Notes under the pieces: model-generated
Told to the model about the DNA's origin: nothing
The model's database searches: none
The model's input: the letters and a program-made list of their open reading frames with translations, nothing else
Program-made: the position numbers and the translations under genes
In this document: positions 28,678 to 37,058 of the stretch, piece after piece
Position numbering within the stretch: the stretch's first letter is position 1
Layout: every line of letters starts with the position of its first letter
Origin: Clostridium guangxiense
Lineage (GTDB): Bacteria > Bacillota > Clostridia > Clostridiales > Clostridiaceae
Assembly (NCBI RefSeq): GCF_021043395.1
Contig: NZ_JAJNKE010000004.1
Location: 1-64,000 of the forward strand
DNA: 64,000 nt
Reading direction: 5' to 3'

Positions 28678-28923
28678 ATGAATAATAAGCCAACAAATAA
28701 CTTACAGGACATATTTTTAAATAATGCAAGAAAAAATAAAATACCTGTTACGATTCATTTAACCAATGGATTCCAATTAAGGGGAAATGTAAAGGGATTT
28801 GACAGTTTTACAATAATATTAGATAATGATAATAAGCAAATGATGGTATATAAGCATGCGGTTTCAACTATAACACCGCTAAAACCTATACTTTTCAATC
28901 AAAACCCACAAGATGAAGAGTAA
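28678..28923 (+). CDS. hfq: RNA chaperone Hfq
   Basis: The 81-aa protein has the Sm1 motif ([19 protein letters not shown], then [15 protein letters not shown]) and the Sm2 motif YKHAVSTI, the Gram-positive variant of Hfq's KHA core. It forms a hexameric ring that binds small RNAs and A-rich RNA. I chose ATG at 28678 because the GGAGGG site is eight bases upstream; a GTG at 28669 would overlap it. miaA-hfq order is conserved widely. Confidence 0.97.
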   Translation: MNNKPTNNLQDIFLNNARKNKIPVTIHLTNGFQLRGNVKGFDSFTIILDNDNKQMMVYKHAVSTITPLKPILFNQNPQDEE

Positions 28924-28963
28924 AAATAAAACTACAAACTACATTTAATATGTAGTTTAAATA

Positions 28964-28995
28964 AAAAATAGGCAATAATTTGCCTATTTTTTTTT
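28964..28995 (+). terminator. Terminator of the miaB-hfq cluster
   Basis: AAAAATAGGCA and TGCCTATTTTT pair around AATAAT and run into a T tract. A second small hairpin (AAACTACA/TGTAGTTT) lies just before it at about 28929-28958. Confidence 0.9.
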
Positions 28996-29043
28996 ATTGT
29001 GATACCATGTTTAAGGATGAATTTTCAGGAGGTTTATTTTATT

Positions 29044-30330
29044 ATGTTAAATTTGACAAAAGAAACGTTAATGAATACATATGATATCAGCGAGGATGTT
29101 TTTAATTTATATGAAAAAGCACTTAAAGATGTCAAAGATGAATTTGCTTACTACGACGAAATACGAGAATTTAATCAGCTTAAGGTTCTAAAAGCACTCC
29201 AAGCTGAAAAAATAAGTGAATCACATTTTACTAATTCTTCTGGTTATGGCTATGGAGATATAGGAAGGGATTCCCTTGATAAGGTATATGCAAATATATT
29301 TAACACTGAAAGTGCTCTTGTGAGACCTCACTTTGTAAATGGTACCCATGCTATAGGTTCCGCGCTCTTTGGAAACTTAAGAACTGGTGACACGCTTCTT
29401 TCTATATGTGGAATGCCTTATGATACTCTTCATGATATAATAGGTATAGGAAATGAAAAAAGGGTAGGGTCCCTTAAAGAATATGGCGTAAAATATAAAA
29501 TGATTGAGCTAAAAGACGGAAAAGTAGATATGGCTAAGGTGAAAAATGAATTAAAACAGGATCAAAGTATAAAATTAGTTCATATTCAACGTTCTACAGG
29601 TTATGGCTGGAGAAAATCTTTAAGCGTAGATGAAATAGGTGAAATTATTAAAAATATAAAATCAGTTAAACCTGAAGTTCTAGTTTTTGTCGATAATTGC
29701 TACGGCGAATTTATAGATACAAAAGAACCAACAGATGTTGGAGCTGATATAGTTGCAGGTTCTCTTATAAAAAACATAGGTGGAGGAATTGCTCCAACAG
29801 GTGGATATATTGCAGGAAAAGCTGAATGCGTAGAGCAAGCTTCATATAGGCTTACTGTGCCAGGAATAGGGGGAGAATGCGGTTCTACCTTTGGTGTCAT
29901 GAGACAACTTTATGAAGGTTTATTTCTTGCTCCACATGTATCCATAGAGGCTGTTAAAGGAGCAGTATTTTGTGCTAGAATAATGGAACTTTGTGGTTTT
30001 GAAGTTCTTCCTAAATATAATGACAAAAGAAGCGACATAATTCAAGCAATTAAATTTAATGATAAAATGAAATTAATTAACTTCATAAAGGGGATACAAC
30101 ATGGTTCTCCTATAGATTCATTTGTTGAATGTGAACCATGGGATATGCCTGGATATGAAGATGAAGTTATAATGGCAGCAGGTGCTTTTATTCAAGGATC
30201 TTCTATAGAACTTTCAGCTGATGCACCTATAAGAGAGCCTTATATAGGTTATCTTCAGGGAGGACTTACTTTTGACCATGCAAAAATAGGGATACTTATA
30301 GGTTTATCAAAATTACTTAAAAGTAATTAA
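29044..30330 (+). CDS. Methionine gamma-lyase-family PLP protein ('aluminium resistance protein')
   Basis: The 428-aa protein is a PLP fold-type I enzyme of the YnbB/'aluminium resistance' family. The lysine in AGSLIKNIGGGIAPTGGYIAG (written in part) is the probable PLP Schiff-base residue, with an upstream VDNCYGEF motif providing the pyridine-ring Asp. The real reaction is uncertain; family annotation as a C-S lyase is weak. ATG at 29044 has AGGAGG 11 bases before it, and the frame is open back to 28999. hfq-ynbB-lexA order is common in this group. Confidence 0.88.
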   Translation: MLNLTKETLMNTYDISEDVFNLYEKALKDVKDEFAYYDEIREFNQLKVLKALQAEKISESHFTNSSGYGYGDIGRDSLDKVYANIFNTESALVRPHFVNGTHAIGSALFGNLRTGDTLLSICGMPYDTLHDIIGIGNEKRVGSLKEYGVKYKMIELKDGKVDMAKVKNELKQDQSIKLVHIQRSTGYGWRKSLSVDEIGEIIKNIKSVKPEVLVFVDNCYGEFIDTKEPTDVGADIVAGSLIKNIGGGIAPTGGYIAGKAECVEQASYRLTVPGIGGECGSTFGVMRQLYEGLFLAPHVSIEAVKGAVFCARIMELCGFEVLPKYNDKRSDIIQAIKFNDKMKLINFIKGIQHGSPIDSFVECEPWDMPGYEDEVIMAAGAFIQGSSIELSADAPIREPYIGYLQGGLTFDHAKIGILIGLSKLLKSN

Positions 30331-30355
30331 AAAAGAGAGTAAAACTCTCTTTTTT
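30329..30355. terminator. Bidirectional terminator between the PLP gene and lexA
   Basis: AAAAAAGAGAGT and ACTCTCTTTTTT form a 12-bp stem with a 3-nt loop. It overlaps the stop codon regions of both convergent genes. Confidence 0.9.
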
Positions 30356-30965
30356 AGTATTCTCTATAAATCCCCTTTAGTTTACCTATTATTTTGCAGT
30401 CGTCAACAATAATAGGATCCATAGTGTGATTTTCAGGTTGAAGTCGTATTTTATCATTTTCTTTAAAAAATCTTTTTATTGTAGCTTCATTTTCTATTAA
30501 TGCCACAACAATTTCACCATTTTCAGCAGAATTAACTTTTTCTATAATAGCTAAATCTCCATCATAAATACCAGCCTCTATCATACTTTCTCCACTAATC
30601 TTTAAAATAAACAAATCATTGTTTCCTCTAACAAAATTTAATGGGATAGTAAAATAATCTTCTATATTTTCAACTGCCAAAATTGGTTGACCAGCTTGAA
30701 CCTTTCCTACTATAGGAATATCAACCATTTCTTTTTTTGCAATAGGATCTTTAATTATTTCTATGGCTCTTGGTTTTGTAGGATCTCTTCTTATAAGACC
30801 CTTTTTTTCAAGTTTTGATAAATGACTATGTACTGTTGAAGTTGAACTAAGGCCTACCTTAGCACATATTTCTCTTACAGATGGCGGATAACCTTTATCT
30901 AATACTTCTTGTCTTATAAATTCATAAATTTCACTCTGTACGTCTTTATCTTTATGCACTGCCAT
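30354..30965 (-). CDS. lexA: SOS repressor LexA
   Basis: The 203-aa protein has an N-terminal winged helix (about 1-65) and a C-terminal peptidase-like domain. The self-cleavage bond is Ala91-Gly92 (VQAGQ), and the catalytic pair is Ser127 (SGESM) and Lys164 (ATIKRF). It represses DNA-damage genes until activated RecA triggers self-cleavage. The start is the second of two consecutive ATGs, five bases after GAGGTG. A LexA-type box lies upstream at 31026-31037, so it is probably autoregulated. Confidence 0.97.
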   Translation of the reverse strand: MAVHKDKDVQSEIYEFIRQEVLDKGYPPSVREICAKVGLSSTSTVHSHLSKLEKKGLIRRDPTKPRAIEIIKDPIAKKEMVDIPIVGKVQAGQPILAVENIEDYFTIPLNFVRGNNDLFILKISGESMIEAGIYDGDLAIIEKVNSAENGEIVVALIENEATIKRFFKENDKIRLQPENHTMDPIIVDDCKIIGKLKGIYREY

Positions 30966-31025
30966 CATTACACCTCGCAAATCTTATTTATATAGAAAAT
31001 TATAACACAAGTATTATTTCTGTGC

Positions 31026-31037
31026 AAACTAATGTTC
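31026..31037 (-). promoter_or_regulatory. LexA box upstream of lexA
   Basis: On the minus strand the sequence reads GAACATTAGTTT, matching the GAAC-N4-GTTC box of Gram-positive LexA at 7 of 8 fixed positions. It lies about 60 bases upstream of the lexA start, suiting autorepression. Confidence 0.7.
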
Positions 31038-31149
31038 TGTTATTGAATTGTTGTTTTATATTTGATATAATATATCTTTATGGAAACCAAAGTAAAAGCA
31101 GCTCAGTTCTAATTCAAAATATAAATTTGTAAAGAGGGTAGTGCATTTT

Positions 31150-31569
31150 ATGAAAAAAAATTGTGTCCTTAATTTAAACAAAATATGTGACAACTGTGGA
31201 GAATGTGATATATGTGATCTTGATCCAAACAAAACATGTAATAATTGTGGAAAATGTTTAAATATAAACGGATTTGATACACGTTCAATAAAAATAGATG
31301 ATGTAATAGATGATGAGGCGGAAGCTAAGAAATTTGAGGAAGAAGCTAAAAAAGATGAGAATGTAGATGAAGTTTATTCAGCGAATGAAGTTGAACTTTT
31401 AAACGATTATAATGATGATTATGTGGATACGGATAAAAAAGAAGAAATTGATTTTGAACTAATTGACGACATTGATGGGTTAAACGAAATATTAGAAGAT
31501 GAAGAAAAAAGGAAAAAGTATATTGATGAAACTTATCCAGGAATGTTTGTTATAAAAAAATCAAAGTAA
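31150..31569 (+). CDS. Small Cys-rich acidic protein, 139 aa
   Basis: The N-terminal 36 residues hold eight to nine cysteines in CDNCGECDICD and CNNCGKC, which look like two zinc or iron-sulfur knuckles. The rest is strongly acidic, with many Asp and Glu and no hydrophobic segment. ATG at 31150 has GAGGG 11 bases upstream; a GTG at 31141 is less likely. It lies between lexA (divergent) and a recombinase gene (convergent) and has its own terminator. I do not recognise a named family. Confidence 0.75.
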   Translation: MKKNCVLNLNKICDNCGECDICDLDPNKTCNNCGKCLNINGFDTRSIKIDDVIDDEAEAKKFEEEAKKDENVDEVYSANEVELLNDYNDDYVDTDKKEEIDFELIDDIDGLNEILEDEEKRKKYIDETYPGMFVIKKSK

Positions 31570-31576
31570 CGCTTAT

Positions 31577-31615
31577 AAAAGTGCCTGCAAATTTTTAGGA
31601 TTTGTAAGCACTTTT
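31577..31615. terminator. Bidirectional terminator
   Basis: AAAAGTGC and GCACTTTT form the outer stem around an inner TGCAAA/TTTGTA pairing. It separates the convergent Cys-rich gene and recombinase gene. Confidence 0.85.
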
Positions 31616-31623
31616 ACTATTTT

Positions 31624-32613
31624 TTATTCTAATGAATTTAAAGGATTTGATTTTACAGCCTCTCTTAACTTTTCGTCATCTACATGGGTGTAAATTTGGG
31701 TAGTTGATACGCTTTCATGTCCCAATATTTGTTGAAGACTTCTAATATCAACATTTCCGTATTTATACATAAGGGTTGCAGCAGTATGCCTAAGCTTATG
31801 TGGGGTAAACTTCTCATAGCTAAGTCCAGCTTTAATAACGTATTTCTTAACCATAAGTTCTACAGTTCTTTTATTTATTCTGGTTAATTTCCTACTGATA
31901 AAAAGGGCATCAGCATACTCTTTATGTATCTTCCCTGCAATTTTGTTTCTTTCGACTAAATATGCGTTTATTACTCTAATGCAGGTTTCGTTTAAGTATA
32001 CCGTTCTTTCTTTATTTCCCTTACCTATAATTGTAAGTGTATCTCCTTTGATCTTTGATATATCTATGCTTACAAGTTCGGATAAGCGCATGCCGCAATT
32101 TAAAAATAATGTTATTATGCAGTAATCTCTTTCATAAAAGGGGCCATCTATTGAGTTTAGAAGTTTTTTACTTTCTTCTAATGTCAGATAAACCGGATTT
32201 CTTTTATTGATTTTTGGAGATTCTAATTCAAGAGTAGGGTTTTCTTTTATTATTTTAGCTTTTCCAGTAAGATATTTAAAGAAAGATCTTAAGGTTGCAA
32301 CTTTTCTAGCTCTTGCATAAGAACTATTATTTCTATAGTTTTCTGCAAAAGATAAAAATGCATATAAGTCACTTAAGGTTATGTTTTCTATAAACCTATT
32401 GTCAATATCATTTATCTTTATATTATCAAAGTCTTCATTTTTATTTACAAGACCTTTATACAATTTTAAAAATCTAAAAAACAAAATTAAGTCAATTTTA
32501 TAATTGTATATAGTATTTTTAGATTTTCCGCGAATTGTACCTAAGTAATTTAAAAAATTATTAACTTCAAAGGGTACATCAGAATCAAAAGCTTGTCTAA
32601 TATCATATTTCAT
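31624..32613 (-). CDS. Tyrosine recombinase, XerC/XerD-type
   Basis: The 329-aa protein has an N-terminal SAM-like DNA-binding domain (about 13-118) and a catalytic domain with the complete set: Arg176, Lys198, His272, Arg275, His299 and nucleophile Tyr308. It should resolve chromosome dimers at dif or act in another site-specific exchange. No attachment sites or phage genes lie next to it, so a housekeeping Xer role is more likely than an integrase role. ATG follows AGGAGG. Which Xer paralogue it is cannot be told. Confidence 0.9.
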   Translation of the reverse strand: MKYDIRQAFDSDVPFEVNNFLNYLGTIRGKSKNTIYNYKIDLILFFRFLKLYKGLVNKNEDFDNIKINDIDNRFIENITLSDLYAFLSFAENYRNNSSYARARKVATLRSFFKYLTGKAKIIKENPTLELESPKINKRNPVYLTLEESKKLLNSIDGPFYERDYCIITLFLNCGMRLSELVSIDISKIKGDTLTIIGKGNKERTVYLNETCIRVINAYLVERNKIAGKIHKEYADALFISRKLTRINKRTVELMVKKYVIKAGLSYEKFTPHKLRHTAATLMYKYGNVDIRSLQQILGHESVSTTQIYTHVDDEKLREAVKSNPLNSLE

Positions 32614-32977
32614 GTAAAAACCTCCTAAAAATTACTCTTATTTCGTCAAATTCACATTTTACGAATAAAATATTCGACGTAAGGGGAGAAAAATCCTTCT
32701 TTTATATAGTATATAGTAATTAGTCTTTAATAATTTTTTCGATTATACTTTCTTGAAAGTCATAGAATTGTACTTATTTTAAAAAATATAATTTTTGTTT
32801 TTGCCAGAAAGAGTTTTTATATAATATAGGTATAATTTGATTTTATCTCCCCTATATTTCATTGATAATCAAATGATAAAAGTTATCAATGAAGCTCAAA
32901 AAATATTTAATTCTTTTTTAGCATACTATAAAATAAAAGTCCAAGAAAAATCATTCCTCTTGAACTTTTTTGAATTC
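32614..32977. other. Intergenic region between recombinase and LeuA-like genes
   Basis: No convincing gene is seen; open frames here are shadows. It holds an 11-bp perfect inverted repeat TTCATTGATAA/TTATCAATGAA (32858-32893) and a small CGAATA/TATTCG repeat (32661-32675). The nearby TTCGTCA (about 32644) fits the 0A-box consensus TTCGNCA, but one match is weak evidence. The recombinase promoter should lie here. Confidence 0.5.
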
Positions 32978-34528
32978 CTATACAGTTTCGCTCGTTTCTT
33001 TGCCAATTATAACGCTATTTATTGCATTTACAAAAGCATATGCACTGGCCCTTACCACATCAGTATCCACAGCCTTAGCAGTGTATTCTTTACCATTATA
33101 GTTTACTTGGATAGCAACTTTACCAAGTGCCTCTTTACCTTTAGAAACACTTTTTATTTTATATTCTCTAAGTTCTATATTTATCTTTATAACATCTCTT
33201 ATAGCGGTATAAACTGCATCTACTGGTCCATTACCTACTCCTTCGCCTTTATAAACGCTGTCCTTTTTTCTTATTTTAACGGTAGCTCTTGAAAATAAAA
33301 TATTGCTTACAACTTCTATGTCTATTAATTCATAAAGTTTATTTTTGAATTTTAAAAATTCATTGCCTTGTTCGCTATTTTCTTCAAGATTTTTTTCTAT
33401 AAGATATAAAAGGTCATAAGAATATATCTCTTTTTTCTTATTAGCAAGTTCAAGAAAATTTTTGAATAAGTTTTTGAATTCTTTATTGCTGAACTTATCA
33501 AAGCCAATTTTAGCTAGGCCTTTTTTAAACGCACTTTCTCCTGAGCGTGAAGTTAAAACAAGTTCTGAATTTTCTATACCAATATCTTCAGGATGTATTA
33601 TTTCATATGTATTTTCTGAATTTGTAATTTCCGTCATTCTTAAATTTGAATAATGTGCAAAAGCATTGCTGCCAGTTATAGGTTTATTAACTTGTATATC
33701 TATTCCCATAAGATAACTAACAAGTTTTGATGTATTACTTATTTCGTTTGTAGCTATATTTGTATAAGCATTATAATATTTTTTATGAAGTTTAATAGCC
33801 ATTGCAACTTCTTCTAAAGCTGTATTTCCAGCTCTTTCTCCAATTCCGTTTATAGTACATTCTATTTTATCTGCACCATTTTTGATTGCAATTAAGGAAT
33901 TTGCCGTTGCAAGGCCTAAATCGTTATGACAATGAACACTTAAAATTATATCTTTATCTAAGTTCTTGAGTCTATAATTTATTTTATTTATCATTTCTCC
34001 ATATTCATCAGGAACCATAACACTCACAGTATCCGGAATGTTTATTATATTAGCTCCAGCTTCAACAACAAGTTTAATTTTTCCCCAAAGGCTTTCGAAA
34101 TCCTGTCTTGAAGCATCTGTAAATGAATATTGAACTTTAGGTAATATTGATTTTGCGTATTTTATAGCATCAATATTTTGCATAAATATCTGTTCCTTAT
34201 TTTTTCCATCATATAAATCAGATGATCCTAAAACAATATGAATTATTGGATCATAAGAATTTTTTATGCAATTATATACTTCGTCAATATCACGTCTTAT
34301 AGCTCTTGATGGAACAGAAATTGTAGTTTTAGTGCCAACCTTTTGAGCTATAGCTTTAGTAATTTCTAAATCATTATGCGATAAGGATGGGAAACTCGTT
34401 TCTATTATGTCAACTTTCATCTTTTGAAGTTGATATGCAATCTTTAGTTGCTCATTTATATTAAGCTTAGCACCCGGAATTTTTTCACCATCTCTCAAGG
34501 TCGTATCCATGATCAATATTTTCTTCAT
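32978..34528 (-). CDS. 2-isopropylmalate synthase-like (LeuA/CimA family) enzyme
   Basis: The 516-aa protein has the DRE-TIM metallolyase signature TTLRDGEKIPGAKLN, the metal-binding HCHNDLGLATANSL and ECTINGIGERAGN, plus a C-terminal regulatory LeuA dimer domain (GNGPVDAVY, about 430-510). It would condense acetyl-CoA with a 2-oxo acid. Two departures from normal LeuA are visible: GEKIPG instead of GEQSPG, and GSNAFAHYSNLRMTE where LeuA has the active-site GxNAFAHxSGIHQDG. The latter removes the conserved HQDG. Substrate could be 2-oxoisovalerate, pyruvate or another. ATG at 34528 has GGAGG upstream. Its own promoter and attenuator precede it. Confidence 0.85.
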   Translation of the reverse strand: MKKILIMDTTLRDGEKIPGAKLNINEQLKIAYQLQKMKVDIIETSFPSLSHNDLEITKAIAQKVGTKTTISVPSRAIRRDIDEVYNCIKNSYDPIIHIVLGSSDLYDGKNKEQIFMQNIDAIKYAKSILPKVQYSFTDASRQDFESLWGKIKLVVEAGANIINIPDTVSVMVPDEYGEMINKINYRLKNLDKDIILSVHCHNDLGLATANSLIAIKNGADKIECTINGIGERAGNTALEEVAMAIKLHKKYYNAYTNIATNEISNTSKLVSYLMGIDIQVNKPITGSNAFAHYSNLRMTEITNSENTYEIIHPEDIGIENSELVLTSRSGESAFKKGLAKIGFDKFSNKEFKNLFKNFLELANKKKEIYSYDLLYLIEKNLEENSEQGNEFLKFKNKLYELIDIEVVSNILFSRATVKIRKKDSVYKGEGVGNGPVDAVYTAIRDVIKINIELREYKIKSVSKGKEALGKVAIQVNYNGKEYTAKAVDTDVVRASAYAFVNAINSVIIGKETSETV

Positions 34529-34573
34529 AATACTTTTACCTCCATCATATATAGCTTTTGCATATTCGTCTAT

Positions 34574-34608
34574 AAAACAAAACCTCATCTCAAACCAGAG
34601 ACGAGGTT
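34574..34608 (-). terminator. Attenuator-like terminator in the leader of the LeuA-like gene
   Basis: On the minus strand AACCTCGTCTC pairs over 11 bp with GAGATGAGGTT and is followed by TTGTTTTATA. It lies between the promoter at 34653-34681 and the gene, about 46 bases before the start codon, so it should control read-through. The bases just before it (TGGTAGCGGG) vaguely recall a T-box antiterminator, but there is no room for T-box stem I. Confidence 0.75.
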
Positions 34609-34652
34609 ATAATCCCGCTACCATTTAAAAAGATAACTAATTGTATATACTT

Positions 34653-34681
34653 ATGATAATATTTATAGTCACACATGTCAA
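34653..34681 (-). promoter_or_regulatory. Sigma-A promoter of the LeuA-like gene
   Basis: TTGACA (34681-34676) and TATCAT (34658-34653) are separated by 17 bases on the minus strand, directly after the metA coding region. Transcription should start near 34646, giving a leader of about 118 bases. Confidence 0.7.
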
Positions 34682-34684
34682 TAG

Positions 34685-35602
34685 CTATTTTATTTTTTTA
34701 ATCTCATATGGAGTTTCTTGGTATACATAATAGTTAAGCCAATTTGAAAAAAGTAAATTCGCATGCCCTCTCCACGTAACAAGAGGTTTTTTTGACGGAT
34801 CATCATCTTCAAAATAATTTTTAGGTGGTTTAATATCCAAACCTAAATCTAAATCCCTTACATACTCATCATTTAAAGTATTTTTATCATACTCGGAATG
34901 CCCCATTACAAATATTTGCTTCCCTTTTTTATTTGAAACTATATAAACACCAGCTTCATTCGATTCCGCAAGAATTTGAAGATTTGGATTTTCCTCTATA
35001 TCCTCTTTTTTAACAGTAGTATGTCTAGAATGAGGAGCGTAAAATTTATCATCAAAACCTCTTGTAAGTTTAACATGTTCCTTTGTTACAGTATGTTTAA
35101 ATACTCCAAACAATTTTTCAGGAAGTTCATATTTTTTTATCCCATAATGATAATACAACCCAGCTTGAGCACCCCAACATATATGAATTGTAGATGTTAC
35201 ATTTGTATTAGTCCATTCAAATATTTCGCAAAGTTCTTTCCAGTAATCTACATCTTCAAATTTCATTGTTTCAACTGGTGCACCAGTTATTATCATTCCA
35301 TCAAATTTTTCATTTTTTATTTCGCTAAACTTTTTATAAAACATTAAAAGGTGCTCTTGAGATGTATTTTGTGAGGCATGTGTCTCTGTATGAATAAATG
35401 TTGGATTCACCTGAAGCGGAGAATTACCAATTAATCTTAAAATTTGAGTTTCAGTAACAATTTTTTTAGGCATCAAATTTAAAATTAAAATATTAAGTGG
35501 TCGTATATCTTGATGATAAGCCCTATTTTCATGCATAAAGAATATATTTTCATTTTCCAGAGTTTGAGCTGCTGGAAGATTATCAGGTATTTTTATTGGC
35601 AT
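34685..35602 (-). CDS. metAA: Homoserine O-acetyltransferase (MetA family)
   Basis: The 305-aa protein is a MetA-type acyltransferase with nucleophile Cys142 (HICWGAQAG) and the FVMGHSEYD motif carrying the His and Glu. Residue 111 is Glu (TGAPVET); in this family Glu111 favours acetyl-CoA and Gly favours succinyl-CoA, so O-acetylhomoserine is the expected product for methionine synthesis. ATG at 35602 follows AGGACGGTGA. The gene is under a SAM-I riboswitch (35637-35808), so methionine supply should shut it off. Confidence 0.95.
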   Translation of the reverse strand: MPIKIPDNLPAAQTLENENIFFMHENRAYHQDIRPLNILILNLMPKKIVTETQILRLIGNSPLQVNPTFIHTETHASQNTSQEHLLMFYKKFSEIKNEKFDGMIITGAPVETMKFEDVDYWKELCEIFEWTNTNVTSTIHICWGAQAGLYYHYGIKKYELPEKLFGVFKHTVTKEHVKLTRGFDDKFYAPHSRHTTVKKEDIEENPNLQILAESNEAGVYIVSNKKGKQIFVMGHSEYDKNTLNDEYVRDLDLGLDIKPPKNYFEDDDPSKKPLVTWRGHANLLFSNWLNYYVYQETPYEIKKIK

Positions 35603-35636
35603 ATATGTCACCGTCCTATATATAAAATTAAAACAT

Positions 35637-35808
35637 AAAAAATCCGTTTTCAAACAAGAAAAACGGATTATAAGTATCAAAAATACTCAAAACTGTTTTT
35701 CTTATCTTTCAAAACATAAGTTTTGCAGGAATTAACACCGTACATTGAAATGATAATGCCGGTTGTTAGGTTTCATTGGGCCAGTCCCTCCACCATTCTA
35801 GATAAGAA
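35637..35808 (-). promoter_or_regulatory. SAM-I (S-box) riboswitch with terminator, controlling metA
   Basis: The aptamer (35699-35808, minus strand) starts TTCTTATC and closes with GATAAGAA as P1. Between them are the S-box landmarks GGTGGAGGGACTGGCCC, GAAACC and GGTGTTAATTCCTGC. A terminator follows at 35637-35669 (AATCCGTTTT/AAAACGGATT then T-run), directly before metA. SAM binding should favour the terminator. Confidence 0.95.
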
Positions 35809-35885
35809 TTAACCATATTACTTTTATATTATAGTTGTTTGTTTGTTAAATTGCAATATTTTTGATTAAGTTTACAATAAATTGC

Positions 35886-35911
35886 ATTTACATAATAAAT
35901 ATTATGTAAAT
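35886..35911. promoter_or_regulatory. Palindrome copy 1: ATTTACATAATA-N2-TATTATGTAAAT
   Basis: Perfect 12-bp arms with a 2-bp centre lie 75 bases upstream of the aromatic-acid-exporter-like gene. An identical pair of arms is found at 36985-37010. Shape and size suit a homodimeric repressor such as a TetR, MarR or GntR protein; no regulator gene is adjacent. Confidence 0.7.
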
Positions 35912-35986
35912 TAATATCCCTACTTTGAATATTTTGCTTAACTATACTATAATATTAAGGTATTTTAAATTTTATGAGGTGATTAA

Positions 35987-36883
35987 ATGAAACCTATTGG
36001 GATGAGAAATATAAAAACTGCTCTATCTGTATTTTTATGTGTTTTAGTATCTAGATTACTAAAGATGGAATACCCATTTTATGCTGCTATAGCCGCTGTA
36101 ATATCAATGAGCTCCTCCGTTACTGATTCCTATATTGCTGGAAGAAACAGAATGTTTGGAACTTTCGTAGGTGCTATGATAGGTCTTTTATTTTCGCTTG
36201 TTTTACCTGGAAATATATTATTATGCGGTGTAGGTATTATAATTATCATCTACATATGTAATATATTAAATTGGAATAAATCCATAAGTATTGCATGCAT
36301 AGTTTTCACTGCTATAATGACAAATTTAAATGGCAGAAATCCTTTTTCATACAGCTTTAATAGGCTTTTAGATACTCTGCTTGGTATCACCATTGCATTA
36401 GCAGTAAATTATATTTTTATACCTCCTAAATATGTGGGTAAAATAATACATCAATGTAATACTGTAATAGATCATCTATTTATAATATTCGGCAAAAACA
36501 CTATTTATAATGAAGAAATAAATTTAAAAGAGTACAGTGACAAATTAAATAAATTAGAAAACTATATAACTACCTACAGCAAAGAAATAAGATTTTCTAA
36601 GGAAACTGCAATAAAAATAGATAATATAAAAAGTATGATAACTCAATTTAACAAAGCTTATTACTCTTTAAATATATTAAATTCATTAAAACATAGTAAA
36701 AATTTAAATAAGGACAATGCAGCAAAAATAGAAGCCATATTTAATAAAAAAGTTCCCTCACATGAAGGCACCTATACAGATGAACTTATTGTATATAATT
36801 ATCATGTAGGCGAATTATTAAATATATTGGAATCTTTGATTGAGCATAATATAACCAAGGATGAATTTATTATGAAAATATAA
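35987..36883 (+). CDS. Aromatic acid exporter (ArAE/FUSC-like) family membrane protein
   Basis: The 298-aa protein has about five membrane segments in its first 150 residues (for example LSVFLCVLVSRLL, ILLCGVGIIIIIYICNI, LLGITIALAVNYIFI) and a soluble C-terminal half. The segment FYAAIAAVISMSSSVTDSY resembles the conserved part of ArAE_1/DUF939 proteins. Such proteins are thought to export aromatic carboxylic acids or related compounds. ATG follows GAGGTGAT. It is monocistronic, with a strong terminator and a pair of identical palindromes around it. Confidence 0.8.
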   Translation: MKPIGMRNIKTALSVFLCVLVSRLLKMEYPFYAAIAAVISMSSSVTDSYIAGRNRMFGTFVGAMIGLLFSLVLPGNILLCGVGIIIIIYICNILNWNKSISIACIVFTAIMTNLNGRNPFSYSFNRLLDTLLGITIALAVNYIFIPPKYVGKIIHQCNTVIDHLFIIFGKNTIYNEEINLKEYSDKLNKLENYITTYSKEIRFSKETAIKIDNIKSMITQFNKAYYSLNILNSLKHSKNLNKDNAAKIEAIFNKKVPSHEGTYTDELIVYNYHVGELLNILESLIEHNITKDEFIMKI

Positions 36884-36924
36884 AAAAATCTCCACATACA
36901 TAAATAAGCTATGTGGAGATTTTT
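36884..36924 (+). terminator. Terminator after the exporter gene
   Basis: AAAAATCTCCACATA and TATGTGGAGATTTTT form a 15-bp stem with an 11-nt loop. It can work in both directions for the two convergent genes. Confidence 0.92.
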
Positions 36925-36984
36925 GTCAAAGTACTAACTTTTAAGATTTTTATTGCATTAATATTTTAGTTAACATTAATTTGT

Positions 36985-37010
36985 ATTTACATAATACTTA
37001 TTATGTAAAT
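36985..37010. promoter_or_regulatory. Palindrome copy 2: ATTTACATAATA-N2-TATTATGTAAAT
   Basis: The arms are identical to those at 35886-35911; only the two centre bases differ (CT instead of AA). It lies between convergent genes, where an ordinary operator is not expected, so DNA looping or a dispersed repeat must be considered. Confidence 0.7.
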
Positions 37011-37058
37011 AATATTGCGTTTTCCCCTTTAATAATAATTTATATTATATATGGCAGT

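Noticed and set aside
31624-32613. Phage integrase reading of the tyrosine recombinase
   Set aside because: No tRNA, att-like direct repeats or phage genes are adjacent, and the length and domain layout suit a XerC/D-type protein.
32640-32680. Possible Spo0A box (TTCGTCA) upstream of the recombinase
   Set aside because: One seven-base match in AT-rich DNA is expected by chance; no second box at a fixed spacing supports it.
32837-33292. 151-codon plus-strand open frame
   Set aside because: It runs antisense through the 3' end of the LeuA-like gene, has no ribosome site and has an odd composition.
34600-34635. T-box antiterminator-like sequence TGGTAGCGGG before the LeuA-like gene
   Set aside because: The metA coding region ends about 50 bases upstream and a promoter lies just after it, leaving no room for T-box stem I and specifier loop. 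The core also departs from the T-box consensus.
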